NCBI GenBank assembly: GCA_963814955.1 | Contig: CAWFEX010000014.1 | Coordinates: 62,001-126,000, forward strand | DNA: 64,000 bases | Origin: DATCJA01 sp963814955 | GTDB taxonomy: Bacteria; Acidobacteriota; Vicinamibacteria; Vicinamibacterales; UBA2999 | Reading direction: 5' to 3' | Shown: positions 18,219-27,267 of the stretch, piece by piece | Layout of the letters: each line of letters starts with the position of its first letter | Position numbering within the stretch: the first letter of the stretch is position 1 | Position numbers and translations under genes: made by a program | Notes under the pieces: generated by a model | Told to the model about the DNA's origin: nothing | The model's database searches: none | Seen by the model: only the letters and a program-made list of their open reading frames with translations

Positions 18219-19672
18219 GGACGCGGAGACCGCGCTGGACTGTCGGGCGGCCAATGCGAGGTTTTATCGGGGCCAGAATGCGCCAGCGTCCACGTCGATT
18301 GTCCAGCGTCGCCTTCCATCAGACGGACGTTATCCAGCAGGAGATCGATATTCATCGTGCTCCGTGAACTGTCCTCGAACACCACAGTGGCCGCTTTCGA
18401 ATCGGCAACGAAAGTTGCCTCGTGTCTCTGATAACGTCCACCAGTTCCTGGGGCAAAAACGACGATCTCGTCTGAAAGAAGTTCCGTGGCGCCTCGAACG
18501 GTCACAAGGATTCGTTGTTCATCATGGTTGACCAGCGAGAAAGCTCCCACATCGAACGAGAGAACATATTTGCGCCCGGGGACGGTTGCAATCCTCTGTG
18601 AGATTCCCCCTCCCGCCTCGTGCTGTCCCCAGTTGAAATGCACCAGTTGGCGGCCGTCGGTCACGCCATAGCGCGCATTCGTGGAAATGGACGCATTCCA
18701 ATCATTGGGGCCCGAGAAATTCCATCCGGCCGTTCCGTACTCGAAGCTACCGTTGAGGAGGATCGCCGGAGGAAGGATCGTCAAGGTTGCCGCGGAACTC
18801 GTTACCGAACCAGCACCATTCGTGACAACGACCGAATAGTTGCCTGCCTTGCTTTGGTCTGCGGCAACAACCCGCAACTCGCGGCCGATTGCCCCTGGTA
18901 TGTCGTGGCCGCCGAACTCCCATTGGTACGCCAGCGGTCCTGGGCCCGCCGCCGTCACCTCGAACGTCGCTGCCTGACCCTGCGGAACGGCAGTCCGTGC
19001 CGGGTCGGTGACCACAACTGGCAACCGGGAGCTCTCCTCGACAATTCTGACGTTGTCGAGGAGGGCGTCTATCACGACGTACGTGTACGACCGTTCGGTG
19101 AGTGTCAGGATGGTATTGGGCGAGTTCGCAACGAAGCTGACGCGGTGAGGGACATAAAACGGGTCGCGGTTCAGCCCCGCCACGCGCAGCGTCTTGTCGA
19201 ACAGCACTCCATTGCCCGCGATAGTAACGCGCAGCACCTGGTCTGCGACCGCTCCCACCGTGCCAAAGTCAAACGCGAGCGCGTACCGCTGGCCGACCTT
19301 CGTAGCAAACGTCTGGCTGAGGCTGGCGCCTGATGACGGCTCGTCGTTGGCGTTGAAGACCAGCACCGCGCCTCCCTCCGCGGCCGGGCGCACTGGATCC
19401 CCGGTCGTCAGCGCAATGTGGCCTTCCACGAGCCAGCCTTCAAGCCCCGCTTCGAAGCTGCCATTGGTGAACTCCGGGGCTCGCATGAACGCAAAGGGCA
19501 AATGTGTTGCGTTCTTGACATCCCGCCACGCTCTCGGCCAGGCGCCGATCGAAACCAACACCGCGGCACTAGCCGCGATTATGCCCGTCACGCGAGACCA
19601 GCGCTTCCACCTCCGCCGCGCGACTGTCGCGTTAGTGATATCGGGCCTCTGCGAGTGTGTCAGGAGCGGCAT
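18215..19672 (-). CDS. Membrane-anchored protein with two carbohydrate-binding-like domains around an Ig-like domain
   Basis: About 485 residues. A single hydrophobic segment (VTGIIAASAAVLVSIGAW) follows a basic N-terminus. Then comes a jelly-roll-like domain starting TNGSFEAGLEGW and ending VVIDALLDNVRIVEES, an immunoglobulin-like domain (VPQGQAATFEV, LAYQWEFGG, YSVVVTNGAGSVTSS), and a second jelly-roll-like domain starting LNGSFEYGTAGW and ending NIDLLLDNVRLME. The two outer domains share the FEXGXXGW opening and the LLDNVR ending, so they are an internal duplication of DUF642/CBM type. Likely anchored in the inner membrane and facing the periplasm, perhaps binding glycan. Start uncertain (19672 or 19717), both within the end of the DUF5672 gene. 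Confidence 0.6.
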   Translation of the reverse strand: MPLLTHSQRPDITNATVARRRWKRWSRVTGIIAASAAVLVSIGAWPRAWRDVKNATHLPFAFMRAPEFTNGSFEAGLEGWLVEGHIALTTGDPVRPAAEGGAVLVFNANDEPSSGASLSQTFATKVGQRYALAFDFGTVGAVADQVLRVTIAGNGVLFDKTLRVAGLNRDPFYVPHRVSFVANSPNTILTLTERSYTYVVIDALLDNVRIVEESSRLPVVVTDPARTAVPQGQAATFEVTAAGPGPLAYQWEFGGHDIPGAIGRELRVVAADQSKAGNYSVVVTNGAGSVTSSAATLTILPPAILLNGSFEYGTAGWNFSGPNDWNASISTNARYGVTDGRQLVHFNWGQHEAGGGISQRIATVPGRKYVLSFDVGAFSLVNHDEQRILVTVRGATELLSDEIVVFAPGTGGRYQRHEATFVADSKAATVVFEDSSRSTMNIDLLLDNVRLMEGDAGQSTWTLAHSGPDKTSHWPPDSPARSPRP

Positions 19673-20570
19673 CGGCGCGGTCGGCGGGGGTGGCTGCCGC
19701 GCACGCGGTCTCCGCACCGCCCAAAATATGGGGCTTCCAGAAGTCGGGATCGAATGTCATCCACGCATGACAGCCAAATGGAAGACGGCGATGATTCAGC
19801 TCGAAGCAAAGGCGCGGCGCCGCCTCGAACGCGAATTCCAGGCCTACATCAACGGGCGCGATCCTGAACCGGGGCCAGTAGCGAGCAGCCTCATACGACC
19901 AGAAGAAGTCGTTGTTAGACCCGTGCATCCCGGGATTCTGAATCGCGTGCCAGTGGTCGAGAGCCCGCGTGACGACTTTTAATCGAGGAAACACTCGGCG
20001 AACGCGCTCGAGCAGCGCGAACAACGGCCATGTCGTGCCGGCGTTCCTCGTGAGCAAATCCGCAAGACGGCGCGCCGGCTGTTGTCGATATCGACTGGCC
20101 AGTACGCGGAGCACGCTCTGCACTTTCATGAGCGTGAATCCGCCATTTCCGACGCGTGCCTCTTTGACCCACGGGGTGTCGTTACAAGGCAGCCACGGGG
20201 CGCCGATGTAGTCCCATCCTGCGTCGCACCACCGGCTCAAGTCGTCCGAGAAAACCAGGCTGTCGAGATGGTAGATGAGAATGTATTCGTAATTCGCAAA
20301 CGTGCGGTAAAAGCGTGGCCACATGAGCAAGCGATTGTGCGCCGCGACCGAACCGAAGAACTTGCGGGGAAACTGAAGCGTGCGAAATCCAGCGCGACTG
20401 AATCTCGACGCGGCGGGCGCCACCAGAAACTTGTCGTACCGTCCGAGAAAGTGACTGAGGTGCCGGAGCGAAAGCTCCTCTTCCGGCCTCAGCTCTGGCC
20501 GCGCCGAAAGCGGCACGACAATGGCCACTTTGCGTATCGCGCCATCGCCAGAGGCCACTGAAGATCCCAT
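19632..20570 (-). CDS. DUF5672-family protein, probable glycosyltransferase-like
   Basis: 312 residues. It opens with KVAIVVPLSARPELRPEEEL, then contains LGRYDKFLVAPA, YEYILIYHLDSLVFSDDLSRW, the very typical WDYIGAPWLPCNDTPWV and GNGGFTLMKVQSVLRVL, and ends with FELNHRRLPFGCHAWMTFDP. These blocks define DUF5672, a family found in polysaccharide loci and structurally close to glycosyltransferases. The function is not demonstrated. It lies 7 bases downstream of the SGNH gene and overlaps the next gene, so the three are likely cotranscribed. Confidence 0.8.
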   Translation of the reverse strand: MGSSVASGDGAIRKVAIVVPLSARPELRPEEELSLRHLSHFLGRYDKFLVAPAASRFSRAGFRTLQFPRKFFGSVAAHNRLLMWPRFYRTFANYEYILIYHLDSLVFSDDLSRWCDAGWDYIGAPWLPCNDTPWVKEARVGNGGFTLMKVQSVLRVLASRYRQQPARRLADLLTRNAGTTWPLFALLERVRRVFPRLKVVTRALDHWHAIQNPGMHGSNNDFFWSYEAARYWPRFRIAPVDVGLEFAFEAAPRLCFELNHRRLPFGCHAWMTFDPDFWKPHILGGAETACAAATPADRADAAPDTLAEARYH

Positions 20571-20577
20571 GCCGTCC

Positions 20578-21687
20578 TCAGGTGGCTGCTTTCGCAGCCG
20601 GCTGCCGCTCGTGTTCGGAGGCCATCGTCTGGCCGGTCAGCCCCGTCGGCCGAAGCGGATCCAATCTTCTGGCCGCGTGAAGCTCCGCCAGCTTCGCCGC
20701 CACCTTTCGATGCCCCAGCTCGTTCCAATGACAGTCGTTGGTCTTGTAGCAGCTGAGGTCCAGGAATTCCTTTCCTGCGACGAAGGGAACACCGGCCGCT
20801 GCGCAGATGGATTCGATTCTCCAGTCGGGCAGATCCGCGTCGAACGCCTCGAGCTCGGGCTTGAGCGACTTCAGGTAATCGTGGCCCTCGCGCAGAAATT
20901 GGCTTGGCTCCGGGATCGTGAAGATCATCAGGTCGGCGCCGACCGTGGCGCACACGCGCTGCGCCCGCCGAATCAAGTATTCGCAGGCGCCATACGCGCG
21001 CTCTGCGAGAAAGGTGTTCGAGCACATCTCGGCGAGGGTCGCCAGGTGGATGTGGCCTTTACGGGCGCGTGCCGGAATCGGCCATTTCTCCTCCGAGACG
21101 TGGCTCGAGACGATCTCCCAGCCGCCGACCGCCCTGCGCTCGCGGAGGAACGGCCTTCGGTAGCCGTGCAACTCGGGTGAGAGGTTGTCGTACAGGTCGT
21201 TGCCGAAGTACACGAACCACACCACCAGTTTCCCTCGAAGAGATTGAGCGAGCTTCTCCATCCACAAGAGGGACTGCGGCATGTTGTAGCCGCCAATCCC
21301 GATCGGCTTGATGCGCAGCCGTGGGTTCAGGTCGGCAAACAGGTGCTCGTCGCTGACGCCATAGCCGGCCGCAAACGAGTCGCCAAAAACCACGATGTCG
21401 CTTTCTTCGACGGTGGATCGCCCACGCCATCCGTGAGCGTCGGTGGAGATGCGGAACAAATCAACCATCAAATGATGCGTGCGCAGGTTGGGACGTGGCT
21501 TCCACCCGAAGACGGGATCGAACTGGATCAGCTGGTCCAGTGTCACGTAAGCGGGCTCGACCAACCGCGCACCGGCCCGGGTACACGCAGCGACGACCCA
21601 GAGCACGGCGACCACGATGATCAGCGGCGTCAGGAGCACGAGCCCCACCGACGCCGCGGCCCAGGCAACAAGAGTTCGTAACATCAA
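20578..21687 (-). CDS. Membrane-anchored SGNH/GDSL hydrolase
   Basis: 369 residues. One N-terminal membrane helix (SVGLVLLTPLIIVVAVLWVV) comes first. The SGNH blocks follow in order: block I VVFGDSFAAGYGV near residue 100 with the nucleophile Ser, block III WFVYFGNDLYDN near residue 165 with the oxyanion Asn, and the catalytic DCHWNELGHRKVA near residue 330 with the Asp-His pair. Enzymes of this type act on O-acyl groups of extracellular glycans as esterases or transferases. It lies 8 bases from the small membrane-protein gene upstream and 7 bases from the DUF5672 gene downstream; an operon role in acylating or deacylating the polymer is an inference. Confidence 0.8.
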   Translation of the reverse strand: MMLRTLVAWAAASVGLVLLTPLIIVVAVLWVVAACTRAGARLVEPAYVTLDQLIQFDPVFGWKPRPNLRTHHLMVDLFRISTDAHGWRGRSTVEESDIVVFGDSFAAGYGVSDEHLFADLNPRLRIKPIGIGGYNMPQSLLWMEKLAQSLRGKLVVWFVYFGNDLYDNLSPELHGYRRPFLRERRAVGGWEIVSSHVSEEKWPIPARARKGHIHLATLAEMCSNTFLAERAYGACEYLIRRAQRVCATVGADLMIFTIPEPSQFLREGHDYLKSLKPELEAFDADLPDWRIESICAAAGVPFVAGKEFLDLSCYKTNDCHWNELGHRKVAAKLAELHAARRLDPLRPTGLTGQTMASEHERQPAAKAAT

Positions 21688-21695
21688 CCTTGACC

Positions 21696-22265
21696 CTAGA
21701 ACAACGTATAGATGTTTGCGTGGGAAGCTTGGGGTTCATCCTCGGACAGCAGCTTGAGAATGGCGAGGAATGGCAGCAACGAAATTGCCCACAGATTATG
21801 AGTCCGCTTTGCCCATCGAATGTAATTCCCGATCCATCCGGCGGATGCCGCGTCTGCACGCGCGCCGTCGAAAAGCGCGGGGTACGCGTCAATCGGCAGT
21901 GAACGCCGTGGAACCCACGACGACCGCGGGTCTGCAACAGCGTCCTCTCGCGCTCCTGCCTTGGCGGCGACAACGACCACTGAATAACAGATCGCCAACA
22001 CCGCCGCGGAACCAGCAGCAGCAAGCGGCCGCACGAGCCGACGGTTCCAGGCACGGTACACGCGCCACGCCAGATCCTCTCGAACGAACGCAATGAATGC
22101 CGCCAGACCGGCGACAACGGCGGCCATAACCGCCGGCGCGATGTGGGAAGTCCAAAGGTCCAGCACAATCCAAGGCAGCGGCAGGAGGCAGCTCACTGTG
22201 AGCCAGAAGGCGCGAACCAGCACGCGCCGCTCCTGAGACGGAAGAAAAATCGAAGTTTTTGCCAA
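21696..22265 (-). CDS. Small membrane protein of unknown function
   Basis: 189 residues with at least four hydrophobic segments: FWLTVSCLLPLPWIVLDLW, AVMAAVVAGLAAFIAF, AAVLAICYSVVVVAAKAG and NLWAISLLPFLAILKLL. The linker after the third helix carries DPRSSWVPRRSLPIDAYPAL. I do not recognise a family. Small proteins like this often follow carbamoyltransferase genes in surface-glycan operons, and here only one base separates it from the upstream carbamoyltransferase stop, so coupled translation is likely. Confidence 0.6.
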   Translation of the reverse strand: MAKTSIFLPSQERRVLVRAFWLTVSCLLPLPWIVLDLWTSHIAPAVMAAVVAGLAAFIAFVREDLAWRVYRAWNRRLVRPLAAAGSAAVLAICYSVVVVAAKAGAREDAVADPRSSWVPRRSLPIDAYPALFDGARADAASAGWIGNYIRWAKRTHNLWAISLLPFLAILKLLSEDEPQASHANIYTLF

Positions 22266-22266
22266 A

Positions 22267-24118
22267 TCAATCCAGCGCGTACTGCGCCTTATACAACTCG
22301 GCGTCCTGCAATGAACCCGCCGGCTGGTTCTCCTTCAGAACCACGCAGTTCTCGAGAACCAGCGCGTCCATGTCGGTGGCCAGAAAACACTGGAACGCCT
22401 CTGCCGGGGTGCAGACAATCGGCTCACCGCGGATGTTGAAGCTGGTATTGACGATGACCGGGGACCCGGTCAAGGCATAGAACCGCCGCATCAGTCGATA
22501 GAAGCGGCCGTGGCGTGCTGCGTCGACCGTCTGGATGCGAGCCGAGTAGTCGACGTGCGTAACCGCCGGGATTTGCGAGCGTGGGACCGCAACCCGAATC
22601 CGCAGGTCGGGATCCTGCATCCGCCGGCGTTCCTCGTCGCCGAGCGCCGCGCGCCACTCGCGACGCACGGGCGCGACCTGGAGCATGTAAGGGCTGTCTT
22701 CGCCCGGCCGCATCTCGAAAACCGCATCCACGAACTCGCGAAGCACGCAGGGGGCAAACGGCCTGAACGATTCGCGATACTTGATCTTCAGGTTCATCTT
22801 CTGCTGCATCCGCGGCGAGCGTGCGTCACCGATGATGCTGCGACACCCGAGGGCACGCGGGCCGAACTCCATCCGGCCCTGAAACCAGCCGATGATCTTT
22901 TCCTCGGCCAGCATCCTGGCAACGCGATCGAGCAGTACCGCCTCGTCAGGCATGAACTCGTATTCCCCGCCGACTGAGTCGAGGAACAGGCGAATGTCCT
23001 CCGCGTGGAATGCCGGTCCCAGCAACGACCCCTTCTGAGCGTCGGACGACCGCACCTGGCGCGGCTTTCCGAGCACGTGATGCCACACGAGCAGCGCGCC
23101 GCCGACCGCGCACCCGGCGTCTCCCGCTGCCGGCTGAATCCAGATGTTCTCGAAGGGCCCTTCGCGGAGCAGCCGTCCGTTCGCGACGCAGTTCAACGCC
23201 ACACCTCCGGCCATTACGAGGTTCTTCGCGCCGGTCACCTGCGAAGCGTGGCGTCCGGCCCGCAGTACCACCTCTTCGCACACGAGCTGGATTGACGCGG
23301 CGAGATCCATCTCCTTCTGAGTGATGAAGCTTTCCGGCGCCCGCGGAGGGCCACCAAACAACTCGTGGAACTTCCCGGACGTCATCGTAAGGCCCTGGCA
23401 GTAGTTGAAGTACAGACATGTCCAGCCTCAGCGAGCCATCCTCGAAGATCGACACGATCCTATCGCGGATCAAATCCGCGTATCGCGGTGTGCCATAAGG
23501 CGCCAGACCCATGAGCTTGTATTCGCCCGAGTTCACCTTGAAGCCGCTGTAATAGGTGAAGGCGCTGTACAGCATTCCGAGCGAGTGCGGAAACTGCATC
23601 TGTTCGCTCAACGAGATGCTGTTGCCCCGGCCGATGCCGATCGAGCTCGTCGCCCACTCCCCGACGGCATCCAGGGTCAGAATCGCCGCTTCCGGAAAGG
23701 GTGACGGAAAAAAGGCGCTCGCCGCATGTGACTCATGATGATCCGCGAAACAAATTTCACCGCCGAACGAGGGACCCAGCGCCTGCCGAATCCGTGAAGC
23801 CAGGTCGAGCTTGACATCCGCCCATAACGGCATCGCCGCCCGGAACGACTCGAACCCCGTCGGCGCGTAGGTGAGATACGTGTCCAACAGGCGCTCGAAC
23901 TTGACGAGCGGCTTCTCGTAGAACACGACGTAGTCGACGGCCGACCGTCGTATGCCGCCTTCGGCGAGGCAGTACTCGATGGCGGATGACGGAAAGCCCG
24001 GATCGTGCTTGCGCCGGGTGAAGCGCTCCTCCTGCGCGGCGGCGACGATCTCGCCGTCTCTGACAAGGGCTGCCGCGGAATCGTGATAGAAAGCCGAAAT
24101 GCCGAGAATGTTCGTCAC
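22267..24118 (-). pseudogene. NodU/CmcH-type carbamoyltransferase, one-base insertion at about 23413
   Basis: The first frame (from 24118) holds the N-terminal Kae1-like domain: ILGISAFYHDSAAALVRDG, AAQEERFTRRKHD, ADHHESHAASAFFPSPF and GEYKLMGLAPYG. At LDMS the reading must shift by one base to continue as YFNYCQGLTMTSGKFHELF, then KNLVMAGGVALNCVANGRLL, WFQGRMEFGPRALGCRSI and ARHGRFYRLMRRF, ending at 22267. The extra base is the c at 23413 (ATG TCT G TAC TTC). Rejoined it is about 616 residues, normal for the family, which transfers carbamoyl from carbamoyl phosphate to a hydroxyl through an adenylate. It could be a sequencing error, a true null mutation or, less likely, programmed frameshifting. 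Confidence 0.8.
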
Positions 24119-25734
24119 GCCGCCATCCGCGATGTGGCGAGAATACTTTTGAGGTGGTCGGCCAGGCGAAGCGAGAGGGCCAGCATCGTCAACGCCGGAT
24201 TCGCGTAGCCTCCGGTCGGAAACACCGAGGGTCCGGCGATATAGAGGTTGTCGATACCATGCACGCGACAGTTGGGGTCGACGACGCCGTGCCGCGGATC
24301 CCGATGCATGCGTGTGGTTCCCATGTGATGGTAGCCGCCGTGAGTTCCCGCTGGCGGCACCGTCTCGACGAGCTCCCGATAGAACCGTCCCCAGCCGCTC
24401 CTCTCGAGCGCCGACGAGATGATCTCCTGCGTTCGGATGGCGCTGGATATATCCTGCGGCGCGATTTTCCAGTCCAGGCGCACGCGCCGTTGACCGAACG
24501 CATCGACATGGCGCCCCAGCGTGATACGGCTTTCGGGGTTGGGAATCTGCTCGGTCATGTTGGCAAAGATATACACAGGTCGTGTTGGAAGCTTGCCACG
24601 CACTCGTCTGAAGATGGCTGTTGCAATGTCATCCCAACCGGCGACGACATGGCGGAGGTGCGCACCGATGTCAGGTGCGGTTCCGCGCAGCAGTGCTTTC
24701 AACGAACTTTTGGGCGTCTCGTCAAGCCTTCGATACTTGAAGGGGTCTGGCCGACGAGCAGGCATCAACTGAATGTTCTGGTTAAGCAGCCTTTCGCGGC
24801 GAAGCACCTCCTCACTCAGCGCCAGCTTTCCGACGACCGCAACGTCTCTCACCGTGTGGATGTCGTCGTAAAAGGCGGTGCAATCGATATGATTCTTCGC
24901 GAGCACGAGCATTCCAGACCAGAAATGGAGGTGCTCCATGAAGAACCGCCCGACGAGATCGTGCTGGTTTCCGAGACCGGATGGCTGCTTCCCGTTGGAG
25001 AGCAGCATGAGTCGGGGCGTTTCGATCCCGCCGGCGGCAAGAATGTAGATCTTCGCGTCGACAAAGAGCTCATTACCCGCCAACGTCGCGGCACGCAGGC
25101 GCCCCACGTGATTGGCCCTGTCGTTGGCCTCGATCTCCAGCGCAGTCGCGTGCAGGCAGGTCGTCACGTTTTCGGCCCTGCTTACCTCTCCACGATACGC
25201 GCGTGCGAAGAGGTCCTGCCGGCAGACTTTGTACACAATCGTCTGCACATCGTCACCGAAGTGCACTCGGGGACGGCGATCGGGATCCGTCCAGTCCTCT
25301 ACGTCGTAGCTCGCCGGGCCGATCCGGCTGAGGGCCTGAGCGCGGTAGTAATAAGGTTCGAGGTCGCACCTGCGGAACGGCCATCCGCTGTAAGGGACCC
25401 AGTCGCGCTCCTCGAAGTCGATAGCGTCCAGCGGGCGCATCCTCGCGCCAACCTCGCGGCCACCGGCTGGCGTGTGCCACAACATGCTCGAACCACCGAG
25501 ACACCTCGCGCGTGCGGTGTCCAGCGGATAGTAGGGATAGCCGATGTTCTCTCCGGCGTCGAGTGATTGCGTCTCCGACTCTTGCTGCAATCCGCCGCTT
25601 TCCAGCAGGCACACCTCGAAGGGCGTGCCGAGGAATTCCCGCGCCAACGTGATGCCTGCGAGGCCGCCGCCGACGATGCACACGTCGGCGTTCACTACCG
25701 TGCCTGTCTCTTCCGCGCGCGCATCGATAATCAT
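24115..25734 (-). CDS. GMC-family FAD-dependent oxidoreductase
   Basis: 539 residues. The FAD-binding ADVCIVGGGLAGITLAREF is near residue 18, the GMC signature-like ARCLGGSSMLWHTPAGG near residue 75, the second signature KIYILAAGGIETPRLMLLS near residue 230, and the active-site GGYHHMGTTRMHRDPRHGVV near residue 480 with the catalytic His pair. The C-terminus SVFPTGGYANPALTMLALSLRLAD is the standard closing of the fold. The enzyme oxidises an alcohol, probably a sugar hydroxyl, with FAD. Its stop overlaps the carbamoyltransferase start (ATGA), and its own ATG overlaps the stop of the preceding gene (TAATG), so the three genes form a coupled unit. Confidence 0.85.
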   Translation of the reverse strand: MIIDARAEETGTVVNADVCIVGGGLAGITLAREFLGTPFEVCLLESGGLQQESETQSLDAGENIGYPYYPLDTARARCLGGSSMLWHTPAGGREVGARMRPLDAIDFEERDWVPYSGWPFRRCDLEPYYYRAQALSRIGPASYDVEDWTDPDRRPRVHFGDDVQTIVYKVCRQDLFARAYRGEVSRAENVTTCLHATALEIEANDRANHVGRLRAATLAGNELFVDAKIYILAAGGIETPRLMLLSNGKQPSGLGNQHDLVGRFFMEHLHFWSGMLVLAKNHIDCTAFYDDIHTVRDVAVVGKLALSEEVLRRERLLNQNIQLMPARRPDPFKYRRLDETPKSSLKALLRGTAPDIGAHLRHVVAGWDDIATAIFRRVRGKLPTRPVYIFANMTEQIPNPESRITLGRHVDAFGQRRVRLDWKIAPQDISSAIRTQEIISSALERSGWGRFYRELVETVPPAGTHGGYHHMGTTRMHRDPRHGVVDPNCRVHGIDNLYIAGPSVFPTGGYANPALTMLALSLRLADHLKSILATSRMAA

Positions 25735-27227
25735 TACCGACCACCGGGAATGGATGACCCACCAGCCTCACTTGACAGGAACGCGACAGCCGCGCCAAGG
25801 GGCCGCGACCAGCCAAGGATCGAGATCGGACCGATGCTCTTCAGGTGCAGCACCGATCCGAAGTCGTTCAGGGGAGATGAGAAGAGGTGTCTGGCATTGC
25901 CGCCGAGTACGCCGCCCCCTGGAATGATTTCTCCCGTCCGCGGATTGATCCATTCGACAACGAATGTCTTGCCTGGTCCGCCGGAGAGATCGACCCAGAA
26001 TGTTCCGGCGTTTGGCGCATAGACAAGATATTCAACGCCACGATTCGCAAGGCAGTAGGCTGTTTGCGTCAGAGCCGTCTGGGGTGTCATCGCCGAGAGA
26101 TCCATCCGGTCCGCCTGCGAACGGGCATGCCCCATCGCCCGGCGCGCGGGTTCGAGATCCCAGACCAGCTCGTTTTCCATCAAGATCGGATGCTCGCCGC
26201 GAGTGAACGACTTCCATACCCACGACGCGTTCGCGTTTGCGAGCAGGTGATGATCGGTGTCCGACACGACGATTTGTCGCCCGGAGGTAGCCGGCGGATC
26301 GTTCGGGTCGTAATCGGCGAACCCGGGAGAGACCCAGTCGGCGGTTGTACGGAACAAGCGGGAATTGTCATGCGGATGCGTGCTGGTGATCCCCACCAGA
26401 TGTTGCCGCGGCTTGGCGGCTTCGTAGCTCCGAACGTAATCGACCAGATGTTGCTGCCACGCGTAACTCCGAGGTTCGCCTCATTGGCAATTTCCCAGAT
26501 CACATTGTCGAGGTCATTGAGCGTATCGATCACGCTGCCGATGTAGTGCTTCTGCAGGGCCAGAGCAGCTGGATGGGTCAGGTCGTTATAGGCATCAAGG
26601 TCAGACCGGCCAGTTCCACATTGACATTGTTGGCCGGATTGAACGGGTGCGCGTCCCAGCTGAAGCGGTGGCGATCGAGCCCGCGAGATGCCTCGGAAGA
26701 ACATCACGGACACATAGATGCCGTTGGCGCGAAATTGCACCACGCGATTTCGGAGGCGATCGAGGAACTCTGGGTTCACGATGGTGACATCCCACTTCGC
26801 TTGTCCATCAAGTGCCGTCCCGGGGCCCGTCCGCGCCCACGGGCTTGGAGTGGACTCGAACTGGTAGTGATCGAACGTCCATAACCGCGTGAAATTGTGA
26901 TTGCGCGCCTTTAGAAACTCTACGTATTCGGGAAACGTCCGAAAATGCGGGGCCTCCCGCATAAGGCTCGACCCTGCCGTTCCAATCCTGGACGGTCGTC
27001 CAGAAGTGCGACCCCGTCAAAAGGATCGCCCGGCCGGAGCCGTCGGCGAAGTAGCGTGGGTTCGTCGGATGTATGGCGAGAGGCCCCCCGACGACGGGCG
27101 CCCTTTGTACCAGGCGTCCCGGCGCACGCGCCAGCAGCGATGCAAGCGCCAGCACGGATAAAGCCACCGCGATCAAGCCAACGACCGCTGAAAGCTTCCT
27201 GACCCTGTTCAAATATGCGTTGGGCAT
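25734..27227 (-). pseudogene. DUF4038-type glycoside hydrolase-like gene with collagen-binding-like C-terminus, at least four frameshifts
   Basis: From 27227: a membrane/signal segment LIAVALSVLALASLL, then HPTNPRYFADGSGRAILLTGSHFW, the opening of DUF4038. The reading changes frame near 26950 (then YVEFLKARNHNFTRLW), near 26680 (RFSWDAHPFNPANNVN), near 26600 (DAYNDLTHPAALALQKHYIG, then NVIWEIANE with the likely catalytic glutamate), near 26480 (QQHLVDYVRSYEAAKPRQHL), and ends in NPRTGEIIPGGGVLGG, the collagen-binding-like domain. A normal protein would be about 490 residues. Such enzymes are glycosidases acting outside the cell. As written the gene cannot give a full product. Confidence 0.7.
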
Positions 27228-27267
27228 CGTACAGACCAGACAGCTCTCGATTCCTGAAACTGACCAA

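Noticed and set aside
23405..23420. Programmed frameshift site in the carbamoyltransferase
   Set aside because: No slippery heptamer, internal Shine-Dalgarno or hairpin seen; many other genes here show similar breaks, so error or decay is more likely.
24154..25566. 470-codon open frame on the plus strand
   Set aside because: Antisense to the GMC oxidoreductase gene, which has all its family motifs.
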